From: Septoria linicola
Lineage: Eukaryota > Ascomycota > Dothideomycetes > Mycosphaerellales > Mycosphaerellaceae
Assembly (NCBI GenBank): GCA_024114885.1
Contig: CP099423.1
Coordinates: 992,001 to 1,056,000, forward strand
Direction: 5' to 3'
Length of the DNA: 64,000 nt
How positions within the stretch are numbered: position 1 is the first letter of the stretch; each line of letters opens with the position of its first letter. The position numbers were made by a program, and so were the translations under genes. The notes under the pieces are model-generated. The model had not been told where the DNA came from, ran no database searches, and saw only the letters and a list, made by a program, of their open reading frames with translations. Shown here piece after piece: positions 32,542-46,639 of this stretch.

Positions 32542-35500
32542 CTCCTACTTATACTATATAGTTAGATCTTTTAATAGATTATCTATAGTACTTAAATACT
32601 AGTCCTAATCTTAATTAGTTATTAAGTACTTACTTTTTAGACTAATAACTAGATAGTACTAACTATTAATCTAACAAACTTTCTATACTACTATCTCCTA
32701 TAAAAAGATAAAAAGAAATACCTTCTATAAGATCTTCCTCTTCTCTTATATAGGAGTAGATTGTTTAGGACATAGACTATCTAGTAAGTTACTCCTATCC
32801 TTTCTTATAGCTAATTCTAATAGCTCTCTAGATTCCTTATAGCCTAGTCCCCTACTTAGTTATATTCTATATAGCTTCTTAGTTTCCTAATAGCCTTTAA
32901 GATATACTATTCTTAGCTATAAGGATCTTATATTAAGCTAGAGAGTAGAGTAACTATATACTAGTAGTAGAGATAATAGCTACTATAGAGGAGGTCTTTA
33001 ATATTAACTAGTACTTAGCCTTAGGAGGTATCTAGTTTAGCTAGGTACTATATAGTAATATTATAGTTAGTAATAGGTCTAATATTAGTAAGAGAATTTA
33101 GGACTTTATAAAGTCTAACTAAGAAGGAGTTAAGTAACTAAAATCTTTCTTTTAGACTCCTCTTAGTCTAACTCTAAGGCTTGGAGTTATCTTTTATATA
33201 TCTCTTATATAAGGTAGAGCTACCTTATAAACTCCTAAAACTATAGTCTATTCTTTAGCTTAGTAAGACTATCTACTACTATCTCTTTTATATTTATATA
33301 TTCTATAGAGATAAGTCTGTTCTACTAGAGCTTTCTTATAGTATTATATAAGATATTAATATATTTAGACTTATTATAAATATATAAGTCCTTAACTAGA
33401 GTAAGAGTAGCTTAGTTATTACTCTTTAGCTAAATTAGCCTAATTCTAGTAATAGTTTCCTAGTTACTAAGGATCCTTAGTTAGTAAGAACATTCTTCTA
33501 CTAACTCTAGGCATCTAAGCTCTTTTAAAAGAGTACTAAGGAACTATAACTATTTTATATATACTCCTATAGCTATATATTTAGCTTCTATTATAGATAT
33601 AGCTATAGATTTCTACTTCTTACTTATCTAGGAGATTAGTATACTATAAAGGAAGAAGATATATCTAAGGATTAAGACTCTATTAGTCTTGTCTATTATA
33701 TAGTTAGAGTCTATATATCTAGTAAGATAGCCTTAACTATTCCTTAAGTATCTTAAACTAAGGTCTAGGTTTGATCTTAGGTATCTAGTTAGCTTCTTTA
33801 GAGCCTTTATATATCCTACTATTAGATTACTAATATAAGAGCTTAATCTTCTAAGGGCAAATAAGATATCTAGTCTTATAATAGTTATAAGCTATATCTA
33901 TATTCTAATAATAGATTAGTACTCCTATTTATTATACCTTTTATTATTTAGTCTAGTAGGCTTTAGACTTTTATAGCTATCTATTAGTAAAAGAGTTAGT
34001 AATATAGTTTCTTAGCCTATTCCTATCTTAGCTAGGTTCTCTTAGATATAGTGCTTCTAGTTAAGTTTTAGCTAGCCTTACTATCTATTTCTTATTAGTC
34101 TTATTCTAAGAATCTTGTCTAGTTCTCTAAGATCTTTAATCTTAAAGACCTTACTAAGTTAGTCTTTAAACTAGAGGACATCTTCTAGTCTCTCTATAGT
34201 AATAGGTATATTATTAATATAGATTAGGATTATTAGGTCTTTTCTTTTCTTATAGATTAGAAGATATAGGTCCACTTCTAATTATCTAAATCCTATTCCT
34301 TTTAGCTTTAATATATATAGCTGATTCTAGTCTCTTATAGCTTACTTTAGCCTATAGAGACTCCTTAGAACTTATAAGACTATACTAGTTAGTAGGTTAA
34401 TACCTAGTAGTAGGATTATATAGATGTCCTTATATAGAGTACTCTCTATAAATATATTATTTATATCTACTTAGTATAGAACTAGGTCCTTCTTATAGAC
34501 TATAGCTATAAATCCTCTTAGAGTATCCTACCTAACTATAGGGGCAAAGGTTTCTATATAGTCTACTCTATACTTTTAAGAGAACTCTCTTATAACTAGT
34601 CTTACCTTGAACTTTTTAATAGTACTACTAAGTTTTCTCTTAATATTAAAGACCTATCTTAAAGTAACTAAGTTAGCTTCTTTTAGTAGGACTACTATAG
34701 TCTAGGTATTATTACTTATAAGTATATCTAGCTTCTTCTAAATAGCTTCTTACTAGAGATAACCCTACTTAGGATTACTTACTACTTCCTTATAGTTCCT
34801 TAGGATTAGAACCTCCTATTTATATATTTCTACTTCTTTAGTAGTAGAGAATATAATCTCTTTAACTTTCTCTAAGAATTCTAAGTCCTATAGGATATCT
34901 AGGTTAATAGAGCTTATAGCTAAGAAGAAAGCCTAATACTCTAGGAGTATTTCTTTATCTAGCTAACTATTCTAATCTAGCTTAAGCCTAGTTAGCTTTA
35001 GCTTCTAGTTAAATCTATTAAGTTCTTAGGATACTTTTCTCTTTCTAAGAGTTTACCTTAGAGCTATCTACTCCTAATCTATCTCTATAGTTTCTTAGGT
35101 AGAATTCTTAGATTCTTTCTTAACTTTCTTTTAGTCTAGGAATTTTCTATACTCTTCTATATCTTCTAGTAGAGATAGAAGTTATATAAAGAGTTTCTTT
35201 CCTTCCTAAACCTGTACTAATAGCTAAGAGGGAGGAGGCTTCTACTAGCTTAGACTAGAAGTACCTAGGGTATTCCTACTAGCTTATAGAGTAGGCTAGC
35301 TAATAGTTCTTAGCCTCCTAATAGGTCTTCTTTCTAGAGCTAAACTAGAGAGATTCTTAATCTTAATATTTAAGTCTAATTCTCTACCTAGCTTATCTTT
35401 AAAGAAGATTATATTAGTATACTACTTAATAGCCTTTATATCTAGCTCCTAGAACTTCTATACCTTTACTATATTATTATAGTACCTAATAAATATAGTA

Positions 35501-38292
35501 TTCTTTCCTCTATTTATTAGTTTATTACTCCTTACCTACTAAGGCTATACTCTTATATCTATATATACTATAGCTCTATATCCCTATACCTTAAGGTAGG
35601 AGACTATTAGTTTAATCCTATTAAAAGCTTTATTAGGTAAGAGCTTGAATCTCTTAATATTAGATCTATTTAGGAGCTTATTCCTTATATATATCTATAC
35701 TTTAAAGACTTCTAGCTAAAACTTAATAGGTATCTTACTCTCTTTAAGTATTACTCTAATAGAGGCCTCTAATATTTAGATAGACCTCTTAACTACTCTA
35801 TTCTAGAGTAAATTATAGGCCTTAGTTAGCTTAAGAGTAATTCTAAAGTCCTTCTCCTACTATTTAATTAAAGTAGTAATTTCTCTAGTATTATTAGCTC
35901 TTATAGACTTAAGGAGTACTACTAACTACCTTTCTACCTTAATCCTCTAGTTCTAAAGAGTAGTTAGTATATCTAATCTAGCCTTAAGTAGAAATGCCTA
36001 TTTTTTTCTTAAGAAGTTATTAATAATCTTAAGCTACTATATAAAACCTTTTACTAATAATAGTAATAGTCTATAGATATCTACTAATATAAGAGCTAAT
36101 CTTTTAGGTCTTCTCTTAATAGACTTACCTAGGTATTTCTTTATCTTACCTATTATATAGATCCTATACTTATACTCTTCCTAGTTAGGAATTAGAATTC
36201 TTTCCTTTAGATTAGTAACTTTATAAAGGTTTAAGAGTAACCCTCTTCTAAAGTATATAAATCTTCTATACTATAGCTTCTACTATTTTAGATCCTTCTC
36301 TAATAGGGTAGTATAGGTATTATTAACCTCTATAGGATTATATAGTAAGTAATATAACTTTTCCTATAGAAGAGGTAATATCTTACTAACGAATAGAATA
36401 CCTCTAACTAGCTTAGTCTTTATAACTATTTAACTATCTAGGGAGGTAAGAGTGAAATTAGGCTTTTAGACTCTAAATTACTTACTAAACTAATCCTATA
36501 ATATAAGATTTACTCTAAGATTAGGAACAAATAGTATCTTATTAAGTAGAACTTCTCCTCCTAAGATTCCTTTTATCTATACTAGTCTAGAGTAGGTTAT
36601 ATAGAGGTATCCTCCTCCTACTTTAATCTATACTTTCTTCCTTAGTAGCTTTACTAATCTAAAGAAGGATAGTTAGTTAGTTATATAGGATAAGGTATAG
36701 GAATCTAAGAGCTATTCTTAAGGTAATAACTTGCCTTTAGCCTTAATTATAGAATAGGCTAACTTATCTTAATTATTATCTTCTAATAAGGAATTATTAT
36801 TACTTCTAGAACTAGAATAAGTTCTAGAATTAGAACTAGAACTAGACTTCTAGGCTAAAAATCCTTTCTTTAGAAGCTTTCTAGACTTTTCTATCCTCTA
36901 AAGCTACTTACCTATTCTCTAGATAACCTTCTTTAGCTTATTATATAATAATAACTTATAGATAGCTTTCTTAATATATCTAGTATTCTTTAGTAAAAAG
37001 GATCTTCTAACCCTCTCTCTAAGGAATAATCTCTAAGAGTCCTTCTAGTTCTTAGTACTATTTCTTTACTAGGATAGTTTCTTAGTAGTAGAGAGGTTAG
37101 GACAATCTTTTAACTAGTACTTCCCTTTCTTATAGAGCTAGTATATTAGTAGAGACTTTCCTTAGTAGGGCTACCTAGAATAGAATATAGCTATACCTAT
37201 ATCTATCTTATCTAGATTGTCTCTTACCTCTTAGGACTTAAGTAGAAGGAGAATAGTATCTATATCTAAGGATAGTTAGGTTATAATAGTATCCTTAGCT
37301 ACTTAGTATAATATAGGTAGGGACTATAGGAGATGTTTTAGCCTTTTCTCTTAGCTCTAGACTCTAGTAGTAAGCTTCCTAAGGATTAATCTTAGTAATC
37401 CTCTTATCTAGGCCTCTAAGGTATCTCTATACTTCCCTAATTATCTTATTAGATAATATCCTAAATATAATAAACTACTTAATTAGACCTATAGTATAGG
37501 ACTTTAGGACTCTATTATACTTGTTCTAGAGAATTACCTATATCTTAGCTACTAGTATAGTAATATACTATGTCTCTAGCTCTATCTTATCGTCTTTACT
37601 AATACTATATCTAATACTAAACCTATATACTATATTGTCTTTTAAGAAGTGTTAATTCTAAGTAATATATATCTAGAGACTAGTATCCTACTAAACTATA
37701 TATAGGTTCTCTCTAATAATTAGTTAGCTAATTGCCTAGAACTAGTCCTTTCCTTCTAGCTTATCTATCTATAGCTTGAACTATTTCTTCTAGTTAGTTC
37801 TATCTAGGATTAGAATCCTTTAGCTCTTCTTGTCCTCTTAGTCTATTATAGAAATAGGTGAATAGAATAAATAATTAGTAGAATACTTTAGACTAGCTAA
37901 GGATTCTAGAGAAGAGTAATTTCTTATAGTAGGGAGACTAGCTCTAAGAGACAAGGATTCCTCGTATTTAGGAAATTACTAAGACTTAGATCTTTCTCTC
38001 TTAATAGAGTTTCTATTACTAGGTAGTAGGAAGGCTAGGTAGCCTCTTCTAACTCTAGTAATACTAGGTATAATAGTAGAGAACTAGGCAGGTATTAATA
38101 AAGTAGAAACATACTACTATCTTATAGAGATCTTTACTAACTTATATACTACTAGGTATAAACTAGCTTCGTTAGTAATATAGTTAGAGAAACTTCTAGG
38201 CCCTAAATGTTTTCTATAAACTATAAGGGATATAAGTAACCTATACTAATATAGGTTACTCCTATTTAGTATATAAACCTAGGCTTATAACC

Positions 38293-38569
38293 TATTAAAA
38301 GTAGAGAGCGTGTTATATACTATATAATGTTAAGGATAGTATAGCGTAGTAAAGAAGAATAGGGGATTAATCTTAAACTAACTTATATATATAGTATAGT
38401 AGTAATATACTAGGAACTAAATACAAAGTTAATTAAGTTAGTTATCTAAGAAGAGAAGAAAGAGAAGCAAGATATACCTCTTACTAAGCCTTAGGTAGAT
38501 ACCTTAGGTATCTAGAACTATACTTAGATATCTATGTCTAGACTAACTATCTAGGATATATTCTTAATA
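38293..38569 (-). repeat. LTR (5' side) of copia element 2
   Basis: 277 bp; inner neighbour is the RIPed primer site, outer neighbour the ACTCT duplication. Confidence 0.9.
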
Positions 38570-38574
38570 ACTCT

Positions 38575-41500
38575 TCTATTTAATAGATATAGTCTTTTAT
38601 ATTCTAAACTTATACTTATAGCGACCTTATACCTCCTACTATCGTCGTATATACTAGTCTCTAAAGTCTATTTTATACTCTTTCTACTATAGATATACCC
38701 TATTTACTTAAGTCTAGTCTAGAGAAGACGTAGGTATATTAATTAGAATTTTAGAGGTAGTAGGTAGTCTACTAGAGCTCTACTCTAATACTATACGTCG
38801 TTACGTAGAGCGTACTATCGGACTAGATCCGAATTATAAAGAGTCTCTAAAAACGCTATCTTAATATCGTTATCTTAGTCGAGTACTAGCCCTAAGTCCT
38901 CTAGTAGCTAGTAATAGATTTCGCTATAAAGATAGCGTATTTATAGATAGTAGTATTAAAACTAGAAGAGTTAAAGAAGATAAAGGTAGACTAAATTATA
39001 AAAGTAAGAAAGAGAGGAGCCCTAGACTATCTATAAAATACGCTATAACTTTACTCTAGTACGATATCTATAGTAGTTCTTACTTATAGAGAAGCCTAAA
39101 TTATACTAATTAGATATAGTAAAGCCTCTTATCTACTAATAATAGACTAGTTAAGAACTCGGTACTAATCTCTAGATTAAGTATACTAGGATCTATTAGA
39201 TCTATAATAATAGACGAAAAGCTAATACTAGCTTGCTTGTTCTTAAATCTAGCTTAAACTAGACTCTCGACTATAGCTTCGAGTAAAGTCTCTTTCTTAT
39301 CAAGTATATATTGTTTATTAAATATACTATAGGTAAGCTTCGCGTTTTATCTCTACTATATATATATAGTAGATATAGAGAATCTATAGGTATTCTAATC
39401 GTAGTTAGTAGGAATTAGCTATCTAAGATACTCGATAAGGATTAAGAAGTAATTAATAAAGAAAGGCTTCTAGCTAAGAATATTATATAGTATAGCTTAG
39501 TATTCTAGCTAAAAGATATCGTAGGGTATAGGTAAAACGCTATTAGTAATATACGACTATAGTTAATTAGTATATAGTCGGTAAATATAGTCGGCGCTTA
39601 AGATAGCTAGTAGATATACCTTAACTTAGGCTTCTAGTACTAATATCTAAAGTAAGACAGCTAGACCTCGAAGCTATAGTATCGTAAAAGAGGAGCTCTA
39701 TATTATATTAGTAGATAGGAGTTTATAATAGATAGGAAGACTTACGCTATCGCTATATACTTATATAGCTATAAGTTTGTCTAGCGCCTTAATCTTAGAC
39801 TAGAACTCGCTAATTACCTTATACTAGTATTAATAAGTCGCTCTACTATAGTTAGTAGAGCCTAGCGTACTAGTAGATAGCTTAATAGCGCGCTTAGCCT
39901 AAATATCCTCTTTTTAAGACAAGCTTAGTAGATTATCGATAATAACGTTTATAGAGTTTCTCTTTAACTTAGAAGGATCTAATAGTACCTAAACCTATAT
40001 ATTATTATCTTCCTTTTCGAATTCTTCTAATATACTCTCTTTTCTCTTAATTTCTCTATATAGAAGATAGAGCTCGATATACTAACTTTCTTTATCTTTC
40101 TAAGTAAGGTCTTTAGAAGATTTCTTTTCCTCTATCTTCTTAAGAGCCTTCCTCTCTCTATATAATATTAGCGCTAACTATATATACTAACTACGTTTAC
40201 TAACTATATATATAATAGTATAATAGAGACTTGCCGTTATTTAGTAAAGCTTACCTTATAGACTAGTTTCTATTAATTAATATACGTCTTCTACGCGTTC
40301 TTATTAAGGCTATCCTACTCTAGTAATATAGCTATTTACTTTACCTTAAAACGACTAAAAGCTTAATTCTTTACTTTATATTTTTAGTCTTCTTTAGCTC
40401 TATCTTCGTCTATAGCTTAAGTATATACGTAGTCGCGTAGTATATTTAGATTAATCGAGTAGTCTTTAATATTCTTTCTTATCGTAATAAGTCTTATACG
40501 TTTCGTCTTAAGTTTAGGAAGAGACTCTACCTTACGCTTCTAATATACTATTTCTAGGACAATTAGTATTAAATATATCGTGTTCGATAGCTATAATAGT
40601 TACCTACTAAATAGTAGTAGAATTAGGTAGGTTAGATAAGCGATAGTAATATACGACGAATTTAGTTATAAGTATAGGTAGTTAGAAAGTAAGGTTTAGA
40701 ATTTATAGGAAGTAGAGAAATCTAGAGTCTAAGAGCTAACTTAGTAGGAGTAATATTAAGATAGGTCCGCTCCTAGATACTTTAATATAGCTTTTTAGAT
40801 AATATTAGTTATCGGTATATATAGTCGGTACTTTACTATTAGATTATATCTTAGTATATACTAATATATCTACTAAGTCTACCTATCCTAGGTCTCTATA
40901 ATATATCTACTAGATAGAAGAAAGATTACTTTAAAAAGAGAGGTATAGGCTAATTATATAAGACTAATAGTAGATTATAGAGACCTAGCTTTTATTCTAG
41001 AAAGGATATCTTAACTTCTTAAGAAGTACTTACTTGTTTATACTTACCTTTTCTACTATATATAACCTTATATATTAGCTAGAGATATTATAATTTTAGC
41101 TATTATATTAAGAACTATTCTATCGATCTATAGACTAGGTTTAAAACTCTTTAAGCTACTTAATAAGTTAATAGGCTTAATAGATTACTAAAATAGTATA
41201 AATCCTAAGAATCCTATAGTATATATTAATAGAATAAATATTTAGTTTTAAGATATTTTTAGGCCTAATAACGAGATACTACTATTAAGTCTATTATAGA
41301 GAAAGTTTTTCTTTAGATTTAGAAGATTCTACTAATCTTTTAGAACTAGCCTTTTTAATTAGTCTTAGAAAAGAGAGAGAGTATTACTACTTTATATTTA
41401 TATATTTTATATATCTAGTATATATAGTAAAAATATTCTCTTCTATAGTATTATAGATAATTTATTATTAATAGAATAGGCCTTAGTTTAGTATAACTTA

Positions 41501-43331
41501 GAACTAATAGCTTATTTTTTAATTATTCTATACTAATATCTAATTATATAGATCTAGTAAACTAATATCGACTATAACTATCCTCTAGTTCTACGCTTCT
41601 AGAATTGATTAAGATAAGATTTATAGTCGGTAATCGTAGTCGGTAGTAGTTTTCCTAGTATAGTACCTTCCTATTTAGGTATAGACGTAGGATCTAGTAA
41701 GTTTCTTAGTATCTCTTTAGACTCGAGGTTCTATAGCTTATAGCGTCTTAGTAAGTTTTAGTATCTTTCTAACTACCTACTTCTTCTTTCTTTACTTCCT
41801 TCCTCCTATCTCTACTCTTTCCTTTATTTCTTATACTGTTCTTCGATTACGACGCTCTATATAGGAGCGATAATCAAGTATCGATCTCTTTAAGTCCTTC
41901 TTAGCGTTCACGATCGTATAGTCTACTAAAAGTAGCTATTCTAGAGAGTACTACTTAGAAGCCTATTAAGCCTTAGAAGAAGGTTATTATAGTAAAAACG
42001 AACACTTGTTAGAAGCGTATACCTCGTAATAGTAGGTAGAAACGTCGTATCCTTAAGTTAGGTACTATTACGCTTTATTAGATTAAGAAATTATAGAGTA
42101 TAATAGAACTATATATCTAACGCCTCCTATTCTAGTAGCTTATCTACGAGATCGTTCTTACTTTTAGTAGTAGGCTACGCTATTAATTAGCGGCCTTAGA
42201 ATGCCTCTAAGAGGTAGCTAAAGCGTTCCTTACTACTAAATTTAAGATATCTAATCTCCTAGCTATCTATATAAAGTAGATTATACTATAGGCTAAGGAT
42301 CTATAGCTATACTATCGTATTCGTATAAGGTTTACTAGCTAGGACGGTAGTATAGTTTAGTAGAAGCGTAAGTCTACCGACTATAGATACCGACTATATT
42401 TCTAACCTATTATCTTAGTAGATATATAGCGAGTTCCTCTAAAGAATAGAGAGGTCGTTAGTGCCTTAGGCTTTAGATCCTAAATTCTAGCTCTATATTA
42501 AAACCTTATAATTTCGACCTTACGACTATAACTCTAAATAAATATAATATTATTAATATTCTATCGCGTTCTCGCGCGATATAGTACTTCTAGTTAACTA
42601 CGACTTCTTTAATCGTCTCGTATAAGACGCCGCTATACTTACGCCTAAATAACGCGCTCTTACTAATTAAGTATCGCGTTCTCCTACTCTATTAGCGTAA
42701 ATTCAAATAAAGAGAGCTAGCGACTAGCCTTAAGGATAGGCTAATAATCTAATTCTTATTAATATATAAGATAGTAATAATAAAGATAATAATAAATACG
42801 TGCCTAAAGAGGAGGATAATAAAGACGCGCCTAAAGAGGAGAATAATAAGCCTCCTACTATAAATAGGCCTACTACTAGTAGGAAGGGCCTTAGTAGAAA
42901 GCGGCCTATTACGTAAAAAGCGCCTTATAAGATAGTAACGAAGAAGAAGAGAAGAGCTAGTCTAAAACTTACTATAAAGAAGAAATCCTATATCCTAAAA
43001 GTATAGTCGAATACTTAGAACGTAGCGCGAGCTAGTAGGCTTTCTAAGAAGGCTCTAGTAGTAAGGAGAGTAAGAAAGCCTTATCGCTATAAGCTAGGTA
43101 GTAAGTTAAAACATAGTCGGTAAACGTAGTCGGTACGCTAATCTACTATAGTTTTAGCCCTATAGAAGATTCGTATATTTTAGAGGACTAGAGATCTACT
43201 TATTAGTAAGCTTCCCTTCTAGCGACTAGTAAGAGAGGTCGCCTATAGCTTTAAGTAGGATCTACGCTTTTAGGCTACTATACTAGAAGCGTTATAAGAG
43301 GTAGTAGAGCTCTATTTAATAAAGGTTTTTA
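38575..43331. other. Old RIPed sequence, unassigned
   Basis: Continues the sequence broken at 25952. No transposon domain could be named. Around 42740-43080 on the plus strand a coding-like stretch encodes acidic then basic low-complexity protein with a 27-nt repeat (PKEEDNKDAPKEENNKPPT), followed by Lys/Arg-rich sequence. TAGTCGGTA doublets occur near 39575, 40805, 41620, 42370 (inverted) and 43110. Confidence 0.45.
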
Positions 43332-44499
43332 AGAGTATATATCCTTCTATATTACTATTTAGTAGCTTATACTAACTTGTATAGGTACTAACCTCTACGC
43401 TATCTATATAAAGCGAGTTACGATCTAGTAGAAGGATATATAGCTCGTTTAGAGAATACTTCGTATATAGAGCGTTATAGATAATAAGGGTTATTTAAAG
43501 TAGTATAGTACTACGTATTATATTCGGCGTAAGGAATAGCGTTTAGGCTACTTCGAGATACCTAGCTACGTAGTAGAAGCGTAGTATTAAATTATATTAT
43601 AACTATAGCGAACGATATAAGATTACTTTCTACTTTTATACTATAAAACCTTCGTTTCCTCTTATCCCTATAGTCGGTATATATAGTCGGCGCCTATCGT
43701 CCTTTTCACGTACTTAGATACTTAAAATACGTAGATTTTAGTATACCTATACCTATACTCCTATAGATACCTACGTAGGTATACGCCCTAACCTATATTT
43801 TCTAGTTATAAGTACTACCTATTAAGCTTTAGTAGGTTACCCCTCTAACCTATATCGATTACTAAGAATATAGGTTTAGACCTAACCCTACCTATACTAA
43901 CCTATTCTAATATCTAGAGTATATATCCTTCTATATTACTATTTAGTAGCTTATACTAACTTATATAGGTACTAACCTCTACGCTATCTATATAAAGCGA
44001 GTTACGATCTAGTAGAAGGATATAAAGCTCGTTTAGACAATACTTAATATATAGAGCGTTATATATAATAAAGGTTATTTAAAGTAGTATAGTACTACGT
44101 ATTATATTTAGCGTAAGGAATAGCGTTTAGGCTACTTCGAGATACCTAGCTACGTAGTAGAAGCGTAGTATTAAATTATATTATAACTATAGCGAACGAT
44201 ATAAGATTACTTTCTACTTTTATACTATAAAACCTTCGTTTTCTCTTATCTCTATAGTCGGTATATATAGTTAGCGCCTATCGTCCTTTTTATATACTTA
44301 GATACTTAAAATACGTAGATTTTAGTATATCTATACCTATACTCCTATAGGTACCTACGTAAGTATACGCTCTAACCTACATTTTCTAGTTATAGGTACT
44401 ATCTATTAAGCTTTAGTAGATTACCCTCCTAACCTATATCGATTACTAAGAATATAGGTTTAGACCTAACCCTACCTATACTAACCTATTCTAACGTCT
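43332..44499 (+). repeat. 584-bp direct tandem duplication
   Basis: 43332-43915 and 43916-44499 are near-identical direct copies; the differences seen are C/T or G/A. Each copy carries one TAGTCGGTA doublet and a run of CCTATACCTA/CCTAACCCTA words. Confidence 0.85.
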
Positions 44500-46353
44500 A
44501 TAGCCGGTTATATATATAAAGATACGTATATAGTCTACCTACTCCTTACTATAGTAATACTACGAGTACGCTTTACGTCTTATTACTCTTCTATCTTTAC
44601 GATCGATTATCTATTAGATTTATAGTATATCGATATATCGAATTAGAAAGTTTAGTATATTATATAGTATAAAGAGAGAGATAATTATTAATTATAAGCT
44701 AAGCGTACGAGACTTAATAGTTAGTATCTAATATAAATTAGGCGAATTTACTATAGAGAATCCTACTTATAAGTACTAGACAATATTTAACTACTTATAA
44801 GTTCTTACCTATAGCGCTACTTTATTAGTCCTTAACTATATATAGTATATTCTATAACTCGCTATATTACTTAGAGTATATACCTATCTAGCCTAGATAC
44901 GCTATAAGAGTATAGTAGGCATATAGAGATAAGAAGTATAGTACTCTAAGGGTTAAAGTAGGACGAACTATCTATACCTATATAGCTTGTCTAGATTAGC
45001 CTAAAGTAACGACTTATAATAGATATTAGATAGTAGAGTCGTAGAAGTTAAAATAATATTTCGAAGCTATATAGACTAGACGCGAGTTATAGTTATAGCT
45101 AAGCGCCTCTAGCTAGGAATTAAAAGTACTAAACTATTAAGTCTAGAAGCTAGATAAAAGTAGTTATAGAAAGTAGACTATAGAGTTAGTACTAGATACG
45201 AAGCGAGCTCGACGTAGTTTTCTAGTAGATCGGATATATTAAGATATTACTTAACTAAATATATATATTACTAGTCGAATTTATTAATAGCTATATTAAT
45301 AGCTTAATTAGAATTTCTTAATATAGATATCGTAGTATAGAGATAGATAATAGGTTAAGTCTAACTATACTATTAGATTTTACTAGGCTATATTTTTAAG
45401 AGAGATATCTCGATAATATATAGCTAGTTCTTAGATATATTATAAACTCGTTATAGTTAAAGCGTAGCGTTATTAGGCTCGATATAGCTTATCTATAGAA
45501 CGCTAAGAGTATAATAATTTAGCTTAGAGCTCTTAATAGGTTCCTTTAGGTATTAGAGCGAGAGTAATAAATATACTTTAAGGTAGTAAGTCTCTCTATA
45601 TCTCGTAATAGCGAGGGATAGTTATTAGCTTTCTACGACTAGAATATTATCCTATCTAGTTAATCGTACCTATACTTCGAGTATCTAGTTCTAGAGTACT
45701 ATAGATCCTTATAACGATTAATATAGTACTTACGCCTTTATTAATATATACTATTAGCTTATACTCTAGAAGCTACTATACTAGAGTAGATCCGAGACCG
45801 TACGCGACTTATATAAAAGTATATAGTAGATAAGATAAAGCTCGATCTCTTTCCTTACCTATTTATCTAGTCGTTTATTAATAAAGAAATATACTATTCT
45901 TCTAGAAAGTAAAACGATTAATTACTCGACTTTAATAGAAGACTAGACGAAATAATAGTAAAAGCCTAGATAATCTAATAGTCGATACTATATATAGAGA
46001 TAGTTAAAGTACGATAGGTTATAAATATAGGAATCTTTATATAATAGCGTCTATAATATCGTTCTACTCGCTATCTTCGCCTCTTATAGCGCCTTTACCT
46101 AGCCTAACTTTTACTACTATAGGTTAACTAGGCTAAGCTATAAAAATAGTAATATAGAGTAGATAGCTAAAGACTAAGCTATATTTAGTATTATCTTTAG
46201 AAATCTTTATAAGTCTAATATCGATCGCGGGAAATACTTTATAAGATAACTATAAGCTATTCTTATATAATACTTTTAGAAGTATTATATCCTAGCTAAT
46301 TAGATATCTAGTAAACTATTAACTAAATACTATAAACTACTATTCTATAGATA
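44500..46353. other. RIPed sequence, unassigned
   Basis: Strongly AT-rich. Plus-strand coding-like pieces are seen around 45300-45700 but cannot be named. The solo LTR at 46359 interrupts it. Confidence 0.4.
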
Positions 46354-46358
46354 TTATC

Positions 46359-46634
46359 TATTAAAGTAGAGAGCGTATTATATACTATATAATATTAAGG
46401 AGAGTATAGCGTAGTAAAGAAGAATAGGAGATTAATCTTAAACTAACTTATATATATAGTATAGTAGTAATATACTAGAAACTAAATATAAAGTTAATTA
46501 AGTTAGTTATCTAAGAAAAGAAGAAAGAGAAGTAAGATATACCTCTTACTAAGCCTTAGGTAGATACCTTAGGTATCTAGAACTATACTTTAATACCTAT
46601 ATCTAGACTAACTATCTAGGATATATTCTTAACA
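46359..46634 (-). repeat. Solo LTR of the same copia family
   Basis: 276 bp, collinear with the LTRs above, starting TATTAAAG and ending TTCTTAACA, flanked by the 5-bp duplication TTATC (46354-46358 and 46635-46639). It is the product of LTR-LTR recombination of a third insertion, and is itself heavily RIPed. Confidence 0.9.
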
Positions 46635-46639
46635 TTATC

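Larger units (their letters stand above)
32265..38569 (-). mobile_element. Ty1/copia retrotransposon 2, complete, heavily RIPed
   Basis: The element is 6305 bp, same family and orientation as element 1. LTRs of 277 bp lie at 32265-32541 and 38293-38569, with target duplication ACTCT. It is collinear with element 1 throughout (RT box LIYINNIPI at about 34203-34236), but far fewer CpA/TpG remain and no frame over 60 codons survives. Either it has passed through more RIP cycles or it is older. Confidence 0.92.

Noticed and set aside
43720..44500. CCTAACCCTA-like words suggesting an internal telomere repeat
   Set aside because: Only single irregular matches occur among CCTATACCTA words; no tandem array of the telomere unit.
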